64,000 nt of DNA. Origin: Siphonodentalium dalli (Eukaryota > Mollusca > Scaphopoda > Gadilida > Siphonodentaliidae). Of this stretch, positions 27,073-38,762 are shown piece by piece. The notes beneath the pieces are model-generated. The model had not been told where the DNA came from. It ran no database searches and saw nothing but the letters and a program-made list of their open reading frames with translations. The stretch spans positions 152,142,875 through 152,206,874 of the forward strand of contig CP136062.1 in NCBI GenBank assembly GCA_032622095.1, read 5' to 3'. The position numbers and the translations under genes were made by a program. How positions within the stretch are numbered: the first letter of the stretch is position 1; each line of letters starts with the position of its first letter.

Positions 27073-27585
27073 TCACGGTGGGGAATCACGTGGTTTCGAG
27101 TTGATGAATATCACGCATTCAAAATGGCCGAGGCGACTGAAAACCCAACCAGAAACTAGGAAAAGGGTAATAAACAAGGATAGTGATATATTATATACTG
27201 TTTTCGTAGCTACGAGCATATGCTATACTATTTTTTAAACAACCCGATACCTCATTGGTGTCCAAACTCACAGCTGTATGCCCTAAGATTCTGACCAAAG
27301 TTGTCAGTCGAAGGATTATTCTAGATGTATAGACTTGCGTGTCCACGAACCTCCGACTGGCATCTTTGGTCAGAATGTTATAAAAACTACTGAGTATTTC
27401 CGAACGAATAAGGTATCAAAGTGTTTTAAAAATACACTATATATATGATATGCTCGTAACAGTCAAAATGCCATGTCTTGTGCCAGGTCCTCATATATTA
27501 ATGTATTTGTGCGTTTGCACTCGCCTCGGCCATTTTGAATGCGTGGTACTCACCAACCTCATAACCACGTGATTCCCCATCGTGA
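27073..27585. mobile_element. 513-bp foldback element
   Basis: The two halves are imperfect reverse complements across the full length (TCACGGTGGGGAATCACGTG at the left; CACGTGATTCCCCATCGTGA at the right; inner TCTGACCAAAGTTG with CATCTTTGGTCAGA). The open frame on the plus strand here comes from one arm and is not a gene. Confidence 0.7.
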
Positions 27586-27927
27586 ACTATGAAATTACAG
27601 AGTATGTGCATTCAATTATATTTTAAACGTAACTAATCATTTGTACGTGACTAATATTGTGGGTTAAGCGAAGTGTAAATATTGAATGTAGGATTGAATC
27701 GTGACAGATATTTGATGGTTAAATTCTGGTAAATGCCAATTGTGAAATTACATTAGGAATATAACAGAGATTATGTTGCTCGCCACAGGGGAGCTGATGT
27801 GATAAGAAGTTCTAAATAAAATTGATATTATTTGATAGAAACTTTTGCGGACAGGTGTCCTCGCTTCCTATACTATCATTTTATACCTCGAATCTGTATA
27901 AAACTTCTAGAAAGAGATAGACCATCT

Positions 27928-28375
27928 TTAAAGGTACTCAATCCGAATTAACGCTCGCAAATTATTATTTCCTTGGCTTCGGGTGTAAAAAAATATTTGA
28001 TTCGAGTCGCGGAACCCACCCACCAAAGATATAGGAGTGATCAGATATCGATGATTGAAATCTATTATTTTAATTTTAGGTGGCCCAGTAAACTGTCGAC
28101 GAGAAAAACTTATCTGACCAGATAGCGGATGAAGATCGACAACTCTAAAATCCAGTGGCTTTTTTGTGTCAGATATTTGACAACTGGCAAAATTTCGTTG
28201 AACAAAACGTTGATAAATAACAGGTTTTGGGCAATTTTATACTATAGTTGACTGCGATTAGCATTATTTTTGGGCAATTATTCGATTCTGATAAATGAAG
28301 CGGCATTTCAAAAATGTTTGTTGTTGTTGGAATTTGATGATATGGGGACCGTCGAATCGGATTGAGTAGCTTTAA
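27928..28375. mobile_element. TTAA-flanked element, related to 48213-48636
   Basis: TTAA at 27928 and 28372. Ends AAGGTACTCAATCCG and CGGATTGAGTAGCTT are inverted; the subterminal GGCTTCGGGTGTAAAA ... TTGATTCGAGTCG is shared with the 48-kb copy. Confidence 0.65.
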
Positions 28376-28741
28376 TTTTAGGATCGACATGAGGATTTTC
28401 ACCATTGATAAAAGAATTTTTTGTCGGTACTTGGAGAAAATACTTTCAAATTGAAGCAGACGGCAATTATATCCCACAAAATTTCAATTTCGCCCCGGCC
28501 GAGAAACTGTGTGCATTCACATATACATAATACCTTCGACATTGGCCTAATCAGACTCAGTAGACTTCTATATATTATGGCATTTCCCTGGTGAATCTCT
28601 GTGTATTAGTGCTCGTTCATATAGTCCGACGTTGCACGCCATGAATCGGTGCGGGTATTCCCATATCAAATTAGCGGCACACTTACTAATCTCGTTGATA
28701 CACATTGGTGATTAATTTTGTGCTGAGATTGGGCACACGGG

Positions 28742-29143
28742 TTAACCCTTTACCCAACAAACCGGCCAAAACCGGCCAAATAAAGCTTCAACAGCCTAAA
28801 ATATCTTCGGTCTGTCTCAATAGAACCATACAAATATGGATATCATTGGAACCGGCTCCTTGACCACATTGTGATAGTTACAGTTATGCCCTGTGCCAAT
28901 GCATTCTCTTATATATGCGAGTCGACCATAGGTCGCCTCGCATATATAAGAGAATGCATTGGCCTAAAAAAAAACTTTTTTTAATACTTTTTACCATTTT
29001 TTCTTACATTCTTTGACAATTTGATCATTTTTAATATGTGTTAAGCCAATGCATTCTCTTATATATGCGAGGCGACCTATGGTCGACTCGCATATATAAG
29101 AGAATGCATTGGCACAGGGCCGTTCTGCTGGGTAAAGGGTTAA
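28742..29143. mobile_element. TTAACCCTTTACCCA-type element carrying two copies of the 75-bp palindrome
   Basis: Outer inverted ends TTAACCCTTTACCCA / TGGGTAAAGGGTTAA include TTAA. Inside are two palindromes (28,895-28,964 and 29,045-29,114) identical in kind to those of 19155-19612, although the outer ends are different. Confidence 0.7.
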
Positions 29144-30439
29144 TGAGTTTGATGATGAGTTTTATACAGAAATGCACACATAATATTAATTTTTTTCAAG
29201 TTCATCCCTGTCTGCTAGTTGGTCAATACAACCACGAATTATTTCAGCCGCCGTTTTGATTTTAAGACCAATATCAGGCCAATGACCAAAGAGCATTTCA
29301 CCATTTTGATAAACGGATTTTTGTCAGTATGCGCCTTGTTACTGAGTCGCGGCCATATTGGATCCATCCAGCCCCGTTCCGTTTTTTTTAGTGCTACAGG
29401 TCATTGTTCTGTAGTAGCCTTCCATGTGGATCCAGTATGGCCGCGACTAAGTAATATTGCGTATTGGAAGAAAATACTTTCAAATTAAATTAAGCAGACG
29501 ACAATTATTTCCGGCACCATATCAATCCAGAGACTGGTGCGTATTTATGAGCCCGACATTGCACGGAATGGACCTGAGCTGGTATTCCCAGGTCAAATTA
29601 TCGGCACACTGACTGACGTCCTTGATACACGTTGGTGATGAATTTTATGCTGAGACTGGCCGCACGGTGTAATGAGTTTGCTAATGAGCTTTACGTGTCA
29701 CAATGGTCAAACTGACCGCCGAAAGAACATTGGAATCGAATTCATATCGGGACCTATTGGGAGGCGCTGATCCGGCGATCGAGTTATCTGAACAAAGATT
29801 AACATTTTCCGAGTCCCAGGAGTTCGAATTCTACTAATCGTGCATGGTGCCCTGCAGCGTCAATATATATATATAGGTTGCTCGTTCTATATTTAGACTT
29901 ATTAGCGCGCACCGCGTGTATACAGTTCTGCAATTTCCTGATAGATGTGGTCCTATGGGCATTTTATTTATAGATAATTGTTTTTTTTCCGGATTAAAAG
30001 TCGAACTGCGCGACCAGGAGGCCGAGTCCGGTAAAAGTTGTAGTTGGGAATTTCAATTTCGTTTATTGTCTTTACATTATTAAGTCAATAATGTTGATTT
30101 TTGGTTTGTGACAAGCTATGTCAATTACCAATAAATGAAATTTAAAAGATAATTTGTAAGTCTTATATGTCAACTTTTATAGATATGTTTCATTCTGCAG
30201 CCCACTGATGGTTGTGTCGGAGACGGCCGAGTCGGCCGCCGGTTCGTTAATTATATGATGGTTGTTATTGGTATTTTAACGGAATTCTGAGTTGGTCATT
30301 CGCGAAACCAATATATTTTATATTCTATAATTAGAAGCATGGGTATATAATATATGATCTTGAGCGCGTTACCATTTCTGACTATGGCTTTCTTGTATAT
30401 GCTATGTGGTAGATGCTTCCTTACCTCGTGAGACATAAA
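29144..30439. other. No gene; small inverted pair at 29,335-29,445
   Basis: GTCGCGGCCATATTGGATCC and GGATCCAGTATGGCCGCGAC flank ~75 bp. TATATATATATAGG near 29,862 precedes an old repeat fragment. No coding sequence seen. Confidence 0.45.
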
Positions 30440-30860
30440 GATAAATAAAATCCTCCCCAAAATATCCGGTACAGCACCAATCTTAACAAGTGGTACATTG
30501 AGGCGCAAAGTGCATCGTTATCGCTATATTGAGGGCATCTTTATCGCGATATTGAGGGCATCTTTATCGCGATATTGAGCGCGCCTTTATCGAGGAACAC
30601 ATCTCGAGACGATCTCCCCAGTGATTAATATGCTGTAAAAATATTGCGGAACGGAGCCTATGATCCGTCGTCCAAACAAAATGTCACCAGAAGCCAATTT
30701 TACTATTTTTATTAAAATCAATATTAAGCACGAGATGTCGTAATTTTAAGCTCATGTTATCGCAACAATGTCGCAAGCGGTTCGGTTATAATCGACACAC
30801 TTGTGATATAAGTGCGATATTGGGCGAGAAAATAGCGCGCGTAATATAACAAATTCTTCT
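30440..30860. repeat. Dispersed repeat, copy at 62,475-62,970
   Basis: Shared pieces: TGGTACATTGAGGCGC, tandem CTTTATCGCGATATTGAG units, ATATGCTGTA..AA, and ATCGCAACAATGTCGCAAGC. A partial inverted copy lies at 41,660-41,800. No coding sequence. Confidence 0.65.
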
Positions 30861-31408
30861 GATTTAAAAGTCGACGTTCACATACAAATAATTTTCCTGG
30901 ATAGTTTTCAGGCGATTCGTCGGAGATGACTATGGATGCTATGAAATGAACGGCATAATCTTTATAACAGGTATTTGCACCACCACCACCACTTTATGAA
31001 TACTATCTATTTTACGATATGTGTTATTCTACATTGACATGTGGCCAAAATTGACCTTGATATGCATGGCAAGAATAAATCGTGCAATCCTGCGGCGCCA
31101 AAATATCACCCGAGCCATACAATGTTATGCGCTACCAGTGTAACCCCGACTTTACTCCGTTTAAACGTTAGATCCTCGCAGCGCAAATATAGGATATGAT
31201 CTTTATGGTTTCAGATTCGATATCCGCCTGCTGATATCGCTATTTATTATATACTTGCCCATGAATTATAAGGTTTTAGCAGTGAGATATAAGTGATATC
31301 CCACTCTAGAGTGATATCCCACTAGTGAGTGATATCTGCTTGAAATTTCTGATGTATTGACATTCATTGGGGGCCATAGGCAAGTAACTAAAGTATATAA
31401 TAAACAGA
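30861..31408. other. No gene recognised
   Basis: Includes a CACCACCACCACC stretch at ~30,977 and repeated GTGATATCCCACT near 31,290-31,325. Confidence 0.4.
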
Positions 31409-31566
31409 ATATCCACACTTTTTCAGTGGATATGGGTTAAATCTCATTCGTGATGACAAAACATTTGAATTTCCACTCGTGGCTAAAGCCATGCACTCGT
31501 GGAAATTCAATGTTTTGTCATCACTCATAAGATATAACCCATATCCACTGAAAAAGTGTGGATATC
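31409..31566. repeat. Foldback repeat, arms ~70 bp
   Basis: ATATCCACACTTTTTCAGTG pairs with its complement at 31,545-31,566; the inner GACAAAACATTTGAATTTCC also pairs. Confidence 0.75.
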
Positions 31567-32472
31567 CTCGAGCTCTATATATACAACATTGTTAACATTT
31601 TAAAAGAGTTTGTTTTAAATCGCGTGTATTCCAAAGAAGTGATTCTAAAAAGCGTTTACTACTGTGACACGAACAAGTGACAAAGCCCATTATTCATTTT
31701 GTTTACTGAAAGTATTATATCCACATGTTATGTTTTACATTGCGAATGTCTATGGTTCAATAACTATAATCATAAGATAGATTCTCTAAGAATTCACTGC
31801 TATAGATGTTGAGCTTATAAGATCACCAATCAGTCCACTGCAGTTTGATGAACTTACCAGCTGAACATCCAAATGGACATACAAAATAAATACATACATT
31901 ATCATCACCCCCCCCCCCCCCTCGAGATTACGGCCGCCTCAGATTTATTTAGTTTTGTTATGTACTTATTATCCTCTGACACCCATCAATCATAGTTCCG
32001 CCTCTGCAGAAATTAAGTGAGCAAATGACAGAGATGCTAATGGGAATATACTATCAAATCAAACATAGCACTTTTGTTATTTTTGCACGAACCTGGTTTC
32101 ATCTTTGTAACTTGTGTAGTGTGTATATAACTTTATTACAAGATCATACCATTATTCCATTTAATAACCCCATTCTATAAATTGTGATCTGCAATGTTCG
32201 TTGCGAAACGGATAATATTGTCAGGTGTACCAAAATGTATTATTGTCGCGCAAACGTGACCTTTGACTTCCGCCTGGTTTATCGTTTGTTTTTTGTTTGT
32301 TTGAAAAGTTATTTCATTAAATTTACGCCATTAAATACGTCAACGATTCTTTATTTACGCATAGTTATGTGAATCGCAGGCCTAATATAAGCCGGTGTTG
32401 TTTTCACGTCCCACTTGTTGATTTAAGAATGTTTTATCGAGATGTTGGATCGTGTAATAAATAGAATATACA
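31567..32472. other. No gene; C tract at ~31,907-31,922
   Basis: AT-rich spacer. Nothing else supported. Confidence 0.4.
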
Positions 32473-32585
32473 ACTCATCCCCGGTTTATTGAGAACAAAA
32501 CTCGCCCAGTAAATTAGGTCTGAACCGAGCCAGACCTAATTAACTGGACTAGTTTGTAAATTCCGCTATAAACTGGGGACGAGTT
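32473..32585. repeat. Foldback repeat
   Basis: CTCATCCCCGGTTTAT at the left pairs with ATAAACTGGGGACGAG at the right; the middle TTAGGTCTGAACC/GCCAGACCTAA pairs again. Confidence 0.65.
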
Positions 32586-32659
32586 GCAGATCCTTTATTT
32601 CTTCATGTTAAACTACAAGATAATAAAAATAGAATTTAATAATGTTTATTTGCATGCAG

Positions 32660-32814
32660 CTATTCAGGCTATGGTCTTACAATCTCGTCCAAATACGGAT
32701 ACGATAGGCGAGAATCGCATGCGTTTTGATATGTCGATGCCGTCTGGAGAGTTTGGCGGGACCAGCATCCCGTCTCGATTTGCTCAGTCTACCCTTGATG
32801 CTATAAAGTGGTAG
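32660..32814 (+). CDS. Possible host terminal exon
   Basis: After an acceptor-like TTTATTTGCATGCAG the frame reads about 51 codons (IQAMVLQSRPNTDTIGENRM, then MPSGEFGGTSIPSRFAQST) to a TAG at 32812. The composition is more protein-like and GC-richer than its surroundings. No family recognised. It could also be a fragment of a mobile element. Confidence 0.3.
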
Positions 32815-33347
32815 CCGCGGGCGCTTATATATAGAGTTGTTTTTATGAGCCATCAGGCCCCCGCGGCAGCGGTCGCTGGCGCGACCTGACTGCCTCGATA
32901 TCAATTTGAAAACGGGGTGACGTTGCTTAACAGGTCCGCCTCCCCCAAACCCACCCACCCTAAAAGTGATTTTTCCTATAGTGTTTTTGAAACGTGTCTC
33001 TTTGTGGTGTCATTCTTTTGGTATGATTTTTTACTAAATAACGGGTATGTTAGAGTTACATTTCTTTGAATTTTACAATCGAAACATATTCGCATGCGAT
33101 GCTGAGTCACGCGGGACACGGCAAACTAAATCGCGCGCAAATTGGCTTGCGATTTTTCAGCATCCCACCCCATTTGGCATGCGATAGCGTTTGTACTAGG
33201 TGAGCTATTAGCCTATTACATTTTACTGACACATGTGATTTTTTATTATTAAAATGTATGCATGCATATAATAATTTACACACTGCGACTGCATTGGGTC
33301 TCTTTAATGTTGGACTATAAAAACGACAATAAACTAAAATTACATAC

Positions 33348-33564
33348 CTGTGTATATATTAAAACACCTTGCCGCAGCCCCCTCCACCACGACAAATGTG
33401 TCAGTGTCTTCAAAATATGTAACGGTTTGAAGTCGCTCCATGTATTTAACTTCAAATAACCTTGGACTGAATTTCATGGTGCGAAGTGAAACATTGTCTG
33501 TCAGATGTGGCTCATCCTCGCCTTTGAAGCAGTTGAAACATTTTACGAATATATTTCTGATGAT
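33348..33564 (-). CDS. Possible internal host exon, beta-propeller-like
   Basis: A 217-nt stretch is bounded by a good acceptor (TATTCTCTTTCAG, exon from 33564) and donor (ACACAG/GTATGTAA at 33348/33347). It is open in one frame: incoming phase 0, outgoing phase 1. The peptide has a Cys-containing start (VKCFNCFKGEDEPHL) and then LQTVTYFEDTDTFVVVEG and RCFNIYTG, like one blade of a WD or related beta-propeller. No other exon of the gene is certain; the phase-compatible exon at 20,437-20,615 may belong to it. Confidence 0.5.
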
Positions 33565-33731
33565 CTGAAAGAGAATAGAAATGAGGATATCAGCCAACGG
33601 TCAAATGCAGTTAGTTGTATGTCAGACCTGGGCGCATGTTGCACTTAGTGAACATTGAGAATGTCAGTTCACAACACAAAATATTAAATAGGTAACAATT
33701 ACATAAATAATACCTACATTTTTTATTTAGT

Positions 33732-33825
33732 ACCGAAATATCTCATGATTGTCTGGAAAGAAATATCGAATTTTTCGGTTTTATCGAAAATTCGATATTT
33801 CTTTCCAAACACGTATGAGATGTTT
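33732..33825. repeat. Short foldback repeat
   Basis: ATCTCATGATTGTCTGGAAAG and AAATATCGAATTTTTCGG pair with the complement around a short loop at ~33,783. Confidence 0.7.
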
Positions 33826-34177
33826 CAGGTATTAAAAAAAACTGTAGGCGTTCTGTTGTTGCTAAATTAACTGTAACTTAATTAAATTATTAACCCTACT
33901 TAATTAAAGAGCGCGCCCGTCGGTGTTATACACAGGTGAGAGTCAGGTGTGTACTATATAGGCGTACTGATTCGCGCTGGTGTAAATCGTCGACAAGCTA
34001 TATACAGTGAAATAACGAAATTACAATGTGCTGTTACCTCTAAGAGAAACATACGATTTATGTTTCGGTAATTTTCCAATATTTTATAGGCAAGAATATA
34101 ATAAAACGATTATCCACACTACATTTACATCTTGTATAACCAAAATGGCCTAACATCACTTATAATGGTATGCGCTA
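33826..34177. other. No gene recognised
   Basis: Nothing beyond AT-rich sequence. Confidence 0.4.
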
Positions 34178-35030
34178 CCAGCGCAAACCTGTTTAAAATG
34201 TTAGGCACGGTCAGCGCTAACGAATCCGCTACCAGCGTAACCTGTTTAAAATGTTAGGCACGGTCAGCGCTAACGAATCCGCTACCAGCGTAACCTGTTT
34301 AAAATGTTAGGCACGGTCAGCGCTAACGAATCCGCTATCAGCGTAACCTGTTTAAAATGTTAGGCACGGTCAGCGCTAACGAATCCGCTACTAGCGTCAA
34401 CCTGTTTAAAATGTAAGGCACGGTCAGCGCTAACAAATCCGCTACCAGCGTAAACCTGTTTAAAATGTAAGGCACGGTAAGCGCTAACGAATCCGCTACT
34501 AGCGTAAACCTGTTTAAAATGTAAGGCACGGTCAACGCTAACGAATCCGCTACTATCGTAAACCTGTTTAAAATGTAAGGCACGGTCAGCGCTAACGAAT
34601 CCGCTACTAGCATAAACCTGTTTAAAATGTTAGGCACGGTCAGCGCTAACGAATCCGCTACTAACGTAAACCTGTTTAAAATGTTAGGCACGGTCAGCGC
34701 TAACGAATCCGCTACTAGCGTCAACCTGTTTAAAATGTAAGGCACGGTCACCGCTAACAAATCCGCTACCAGCGTAAACCTGTTTAAAATGTAAGGCACG
34801 GTAAGCGCTAACGAATCCGCTACTAGCGTAAACCTGTTTAAAATGTTAGGCACGGTCAGCGCTAACGAATCCGCTACTAGCGTAAACCTGTTTAAAATGT
34901 GAGGCACGGTCAGCTCTAACGAATCCGCTACTAACGTAAACCTGTTTAAAATGTTAGGCACGATCAGCGCTAACGAAACCGCTACCAGCGTAAACCTGTT
35001 TAAAATGTTAGGCACGGTCAGCACTAACGA
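34178..35030. repeat. 54-bp minisatellite, about 16 copies
   Basis: The unit contains AACCTGTTTAAAATGTTAGG, CACGGTCAGCGCTAACGAAT and CCGCTACTAGCGT; some units are 53 bp. A 251-codon minus-strand frame follows from the multiple-of-3 period (18-residue repeat). Confidence 0.95.
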
Positions 35031-35251
35031 AATCTGAACTTTATAGCTTGAGATCGGATCTCCGTCTGCAGGCGACGCTAACATTGTTAACATTTAAAAA
35101 AAAGTTTTTTAAAGAGCGCTTTTTCCGTAGCAGTGATTTTAAAGAACGTTTTAAAGAAGCGATTTTAAAGAGCGTTTTTTAAACGAACAAGTGATTTTAA
35201 CCTGTTGTCGATCACATAAGATACCATGTATAAATAATTAAACATAGTACA

Positions 35252-35505
35252 TAAAGAGTGTGCGATAACCAAAACATTCAACACCGTGTAGGAACCCCAC
35301 TAAGCCCACGGTGTTGGTGTTTGCATGCTTATCGCACACTCATTACATACTGTATATGTGTAATCATCGAGGTCGATCTCATAAATTATAATGTATAAAC
35401 CAATACATACAGTGCATAAAGAGTGTGGGGTAAGCAAAACACTGAACACCGTGGGTACCCAACTAAGCACAAGGTGTTGAATGTTATCGCACACGCTTTA
35501 CATAC
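35252..35505. repeat. Two related foldbacks in tandem
   Basis: 35,252-35,345 and 35,409-35,505 each pair GAGTGTG(C/G)G(A/G)TAA..AAAAC with the inverted GTGTT...TTATCGCACAC. They are diverged duplicates. Confidence 0.65.
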
Positions 35506-35511
35506 TCTATA

Positions 35512-35936
35512 TGTGACCCGCCATATCAAATCCAGTCGTAAGTCGGGATTGTTTTACCCTGTGCCAATGCATTCTCTTATATATGCGAGTCGACCATATG
35601 TCGCCTCGCATATATTAGAGAATGCATTGGCCTAACAATTTTTTATCATTTTTTTTTAAATAAACGTTTCTTACAATTTTTAGGACATAAAATAAAAAAC
35701 CCATTACCATGCAGGGAGCCCCACACCTATATAGAAGCATATAGAAGAGTGTCGTCTGCTCATGTTTGTCTGGGGCTCTGTATGGGTGAAATTATAAAAT
35801 TGTTAAAGAATACAAGAAAAAAATATTAAAATTGTAAAAAATTGTTAGGCCAATGCATTCTTTTATATAAGAGAATGCATTGGCACAGGGTAAAAAAAAT
35901 CCCGACTTACGACTGGATTTGATATGGCGGGTCACA
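35512..35936. mobile_element. TGTGACCCGCC MITE, copy 2
   Basis: Same outer ends and middle as 19155-19612, flanked by TA. The right palindrome is collapsed to a shorter form (35,852-35,885), as expected from deletion at a hairpin. Confidence 0.8.
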
Positions 35937-36355
35937 TATGTGTAAACATCGATCGAGATCTAACCCATAAGATAATTATAAGGTCTTCTCGAACTTTATC
36001 GATAACGGTAGAGGCGTATAGCCTCTCGAACTTTATCTGATCATCATTTGTTAGAGCCCTCGCTCCGTTTTATCATCTACTTCACATCACACACAATTTA
36101 TCCGATCGAATTGATTTTTATTAGATTCCGGGACTCTTGACGGAAATGATTAGCTCGCAATATGGACAATCTTCTCAGAGGTGATGAGAAGATCAATTCA
36201 ACAACGGTCATAAAGTAGAACAGGTGATCATAATATATTCCGGAATTCGAGGAAATTGTTCATCGTATATATCTATATCCTAATGCAACAATATATTGCA
36301 GAATGCTCGATCTACTGACGCATGGACGGATGTAAGATGGTCTGATATTTCAAGT
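35937..36355. other. Dispersed host repeat fragment
   Basis: Contains a piece of a family with ACACACAATTTATCCGATCG, CCGGGACTCTTGACGG and CAATATGGACAATCTTCTCA. The same pieces recur at ~37,890-37,985, 39,810-39,905, 42,125-42,220 and 44,100-44,225. Confidence 0.6.
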
Positions 36356-36546
36356 GTAACAATAAGCAATTATTTCATGTGTCTTTTGGGAACAGACAAA
36401 ATTGTTGTCCCGAGGTATCAGGAATGACTATCGAACTGTTGCCCAAGGCCGAAGGCCGAGGGAAACAGTTCGATAGTCATTCCTGATACCGAGGGACAAC
36501 AATTTTGCCTGTTCCCAAAAGACACATGCAATAATTGCTTTGTTAC
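36356..36546. repeat. Foldback MITE, arms ~90 bp
   Basis: GTAACAATAAGCAATTATT at the left pairs with AATAATTGCTTTGTTAC at the right, continuing through CTTTTGGGAACAG; the centre is CAAGGCCGAAGGCCG. Confidence 0.75.
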
Positions 36547-36639
36547 CCAATACATTTACAATTAAAATTATAATTAAAAAACGAAATCGGAAATTTCCGG
36601 AAATAGCCGAAACGTCACGGAAATTGCAAACCATGTAAC

Positions 36640-36790
36640 AGTTCGTTCGGGCCAGTCAACAGTTCGCTCGGAGCCAGTCAACAGTTCGCTCGGGTCGGGC
36701 AACAGTTCACTCGTGACGTCACGAAAGCTGACCGTGATTGCAAACCGGGCAACAGTTCATTCAGGGCGGGCAACAGTTCGTTGTGGCGTT
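36640..36790. repeat. Short ~21-bp repeats
   Basis: CAACAGTTCGCTCGGAGCCAG-like units, about six, imperfect and interrupted. Confidence 0.6.
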
Positions 36791-38090
36791 ACGAACGCAA
36801 ATTTGGGGTTAACCAGTTAATTCTAAATCCCAATGATTTACGAAGTAAAACTCTACTATTGGGTAACAAATACAAATATCAGACCAACTTGCATCCATAA
36901 TCCACGCAACGCAACAGAATCAAGTTGAAATCATGTGTACCACGTGAAAACACGTTGGTGCTCGCGTACGATGTCTCATAACGCCAATTCAACCAAACAT
37001 ACAACGTCCTGCAGAGCGAATGCAAGTAGGAGTGTACATGGTTATGCAGTTAATTGAATACTACATGATATTGAATTATCAAAGATATAAATCCTGCACC
37101 CCTTTTATTAAGAGTGAAAGCATACGAGAGAATCTGGATTTGAATAACCATTGCGACTTCACACAGGAATTCTGCCCCACATTGGAGTGAGTTCAAACTG
37201 TATATAAAGTTGAATATTGTGCATGTATATTGACGAGTCCGCGTCCAAGCATGCATGAGCCCGACCACTTAAGTATATGCATATACATGTCTATAATACG
37301 CATACGTCATTATATATATACATGTAGGCGAAAAAAACCGACATTATCATGCATACAATATTATGGCTTCTCAAACTTTGTCGTCAAGAAAAGCAGATCG
37401 AAATACTCGATTGTTAAATGATCTCGCGTCTATGTTTCTGATGAAGATCTATGACATTAGATGTCTGAACATCAAATGTCATTCCTACAGGATATTATGA
37501 CTTCTCAAACATTATCCAAAAAAGCAAATCGAAATCCGATGATCTATTTTTATATGTCCTCTCGTCGGTGTTTCGTGTGCAGATCCACATAATTACGTGC
37601 TTGAGCATCAAAGTCAATTATATAAGGCATCGTGATTTCTCGAACTTTATCGATGAAAATAGATCGAAACGCGATCATCGATTGTTAGCTATTATGGCGT
37701 CGTTGTTTTAGATGCAGATACATGACATTACGTGTCCGGGCATCAAAGGCAATGCTACAAGTTGTCGCGAATTCTCGACAATTTATTGAGAAAAGCAGAT
37801 CGAAATCCAATCATCCAGTGTTAGAGTTCTCACTCGGGGTGATCATCTACTGCATATACAACAATCTACTCCATACCACACACAATTTGTGCGATCGGAT
37901 TGATTTTGTGCCAGTTTCCGGGACTCTCGACGGCGCTTATAAGCCAACAATATGGACAATCTTTTCAGACCCCGCGACGGGGACTAAATCATTGCGCAGA
38001 GGAAGTCTTCACTCATATATTCTTAAGTAAATTGAAGGGAGTTATGCCGTTATATTTAGTTGATAAATATTAGTTGTTTCTATAAAACCC
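36791..38090. repeat. Repeated host segments, no gene
   Basis: Two to three diverged copies of a segment with CTTCTCAAACTTT, AAAAGCAGATCGAAA and CATGACATTA occur at 37,365-37,830, followed at 37,890 by the CCGGGACTCTCGACGG piece. No coding frame. Confidence 0.55.
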
Positions 38091-38099
38091 GAGTAGTCT

Positions 38100-38289
38100 T
38101 CGATCTTGAACACGGCCACTCACTGCAGAGAAGTCATCGGCCTTCTATATTTACACCGCGACCGTTACACTACTCCCCCGTTCTGTTTGAGATTCACCGA
38201 ATCTCACCCGAGTCTTCCCTCAGAGAGGTCGCATCATGACACAGTTTTTGAGGGCCGGACGAGCCCCCAGTGTATATAACAGAGAGAGA

Positions 38290-38341
<52 letters not shown>

Positions 38342-38452
38342 CAGCGAAAGTTGGCAGCGCCCGGAATCATCAGGCGGTCACCCACCCAAGGACTAGTCGA
38401 GCTCGACGTTGCTTACATTTGGTGATCACACAAAGCGTCTAACGATTGTGAA
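38100..38452 (-). repeat. 5S-rRNA-like repeat unit 1 with (GA)n
   Basis: 38,353-38,450 read on the minus strand resembles the 3' two thirds of a 5S rRNA gene, including GGGTGGGTGACCGCCTGATG (internal promoter box C) and a box A-like GTAAGCAACGTCGAGCTCG. Upstream is a (GA)n run at 38,281-38,338. It is either a 5S-derived SINE or a degenerate 5S gene. Confidence 0.6.
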
Positions 38453-38477
38453 AAAGATATCTAGACCTATCGTATAG

Positions 38478-38762
38478 ATAAGTCATCGGCCTTCTATATT
38501 TACACCGTGACCGCTACACTACTACCCCATTCTTTCTGAGATTCCCATAATCTCACTCGAGTCATTCCCCAGAGCGGTAGCATCATTACGAAGACTCCGA
38601 GGAGCGGACGAGCCTACCGGTGTAACAGACCGAGAGAGAGAAGTGAGGGAGTCGCACCGAAATTTGGCAGCAACCGGAATTCCCAGTCGGTCACCCCATA
38701 CAAGGACTAACCGAGCTCGACGTTCCTTAATTCTGGTGATAACACAAAGCATCTAACGACTG
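38478..38762 (-). repeat. 5S-rRNA-like repeat unit 2
   Basis: A tandem diverged copy of unit 1: AGTCATCGGCCTTCTATATT and TTACACCGTGACCG at the left, a 5S-like part at 38,666-38,760. The start of the same unit recurs at ~39,720 (ACATTTACACCGCGACC). Confidence 0.6.

Noticed and set aside
27073-27238. 91-codon plus-strand frame
   Set aside because: It lies in one arm of a foldback element whose other arm does not keep the frame.
34338-35093. 251-codon minus-strand frame with 18-residue repeats
   Set aside because: It is the translation of a 54-bp minisatellite; the frame is open because 54 is divisible by three. No start context or non-repeat domain.
38194-38442. Ser/Leu and Arg/Glu-rich frames
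   Set aside because: Translation of the (GA)n microsatellite and the 5S-like repeat.
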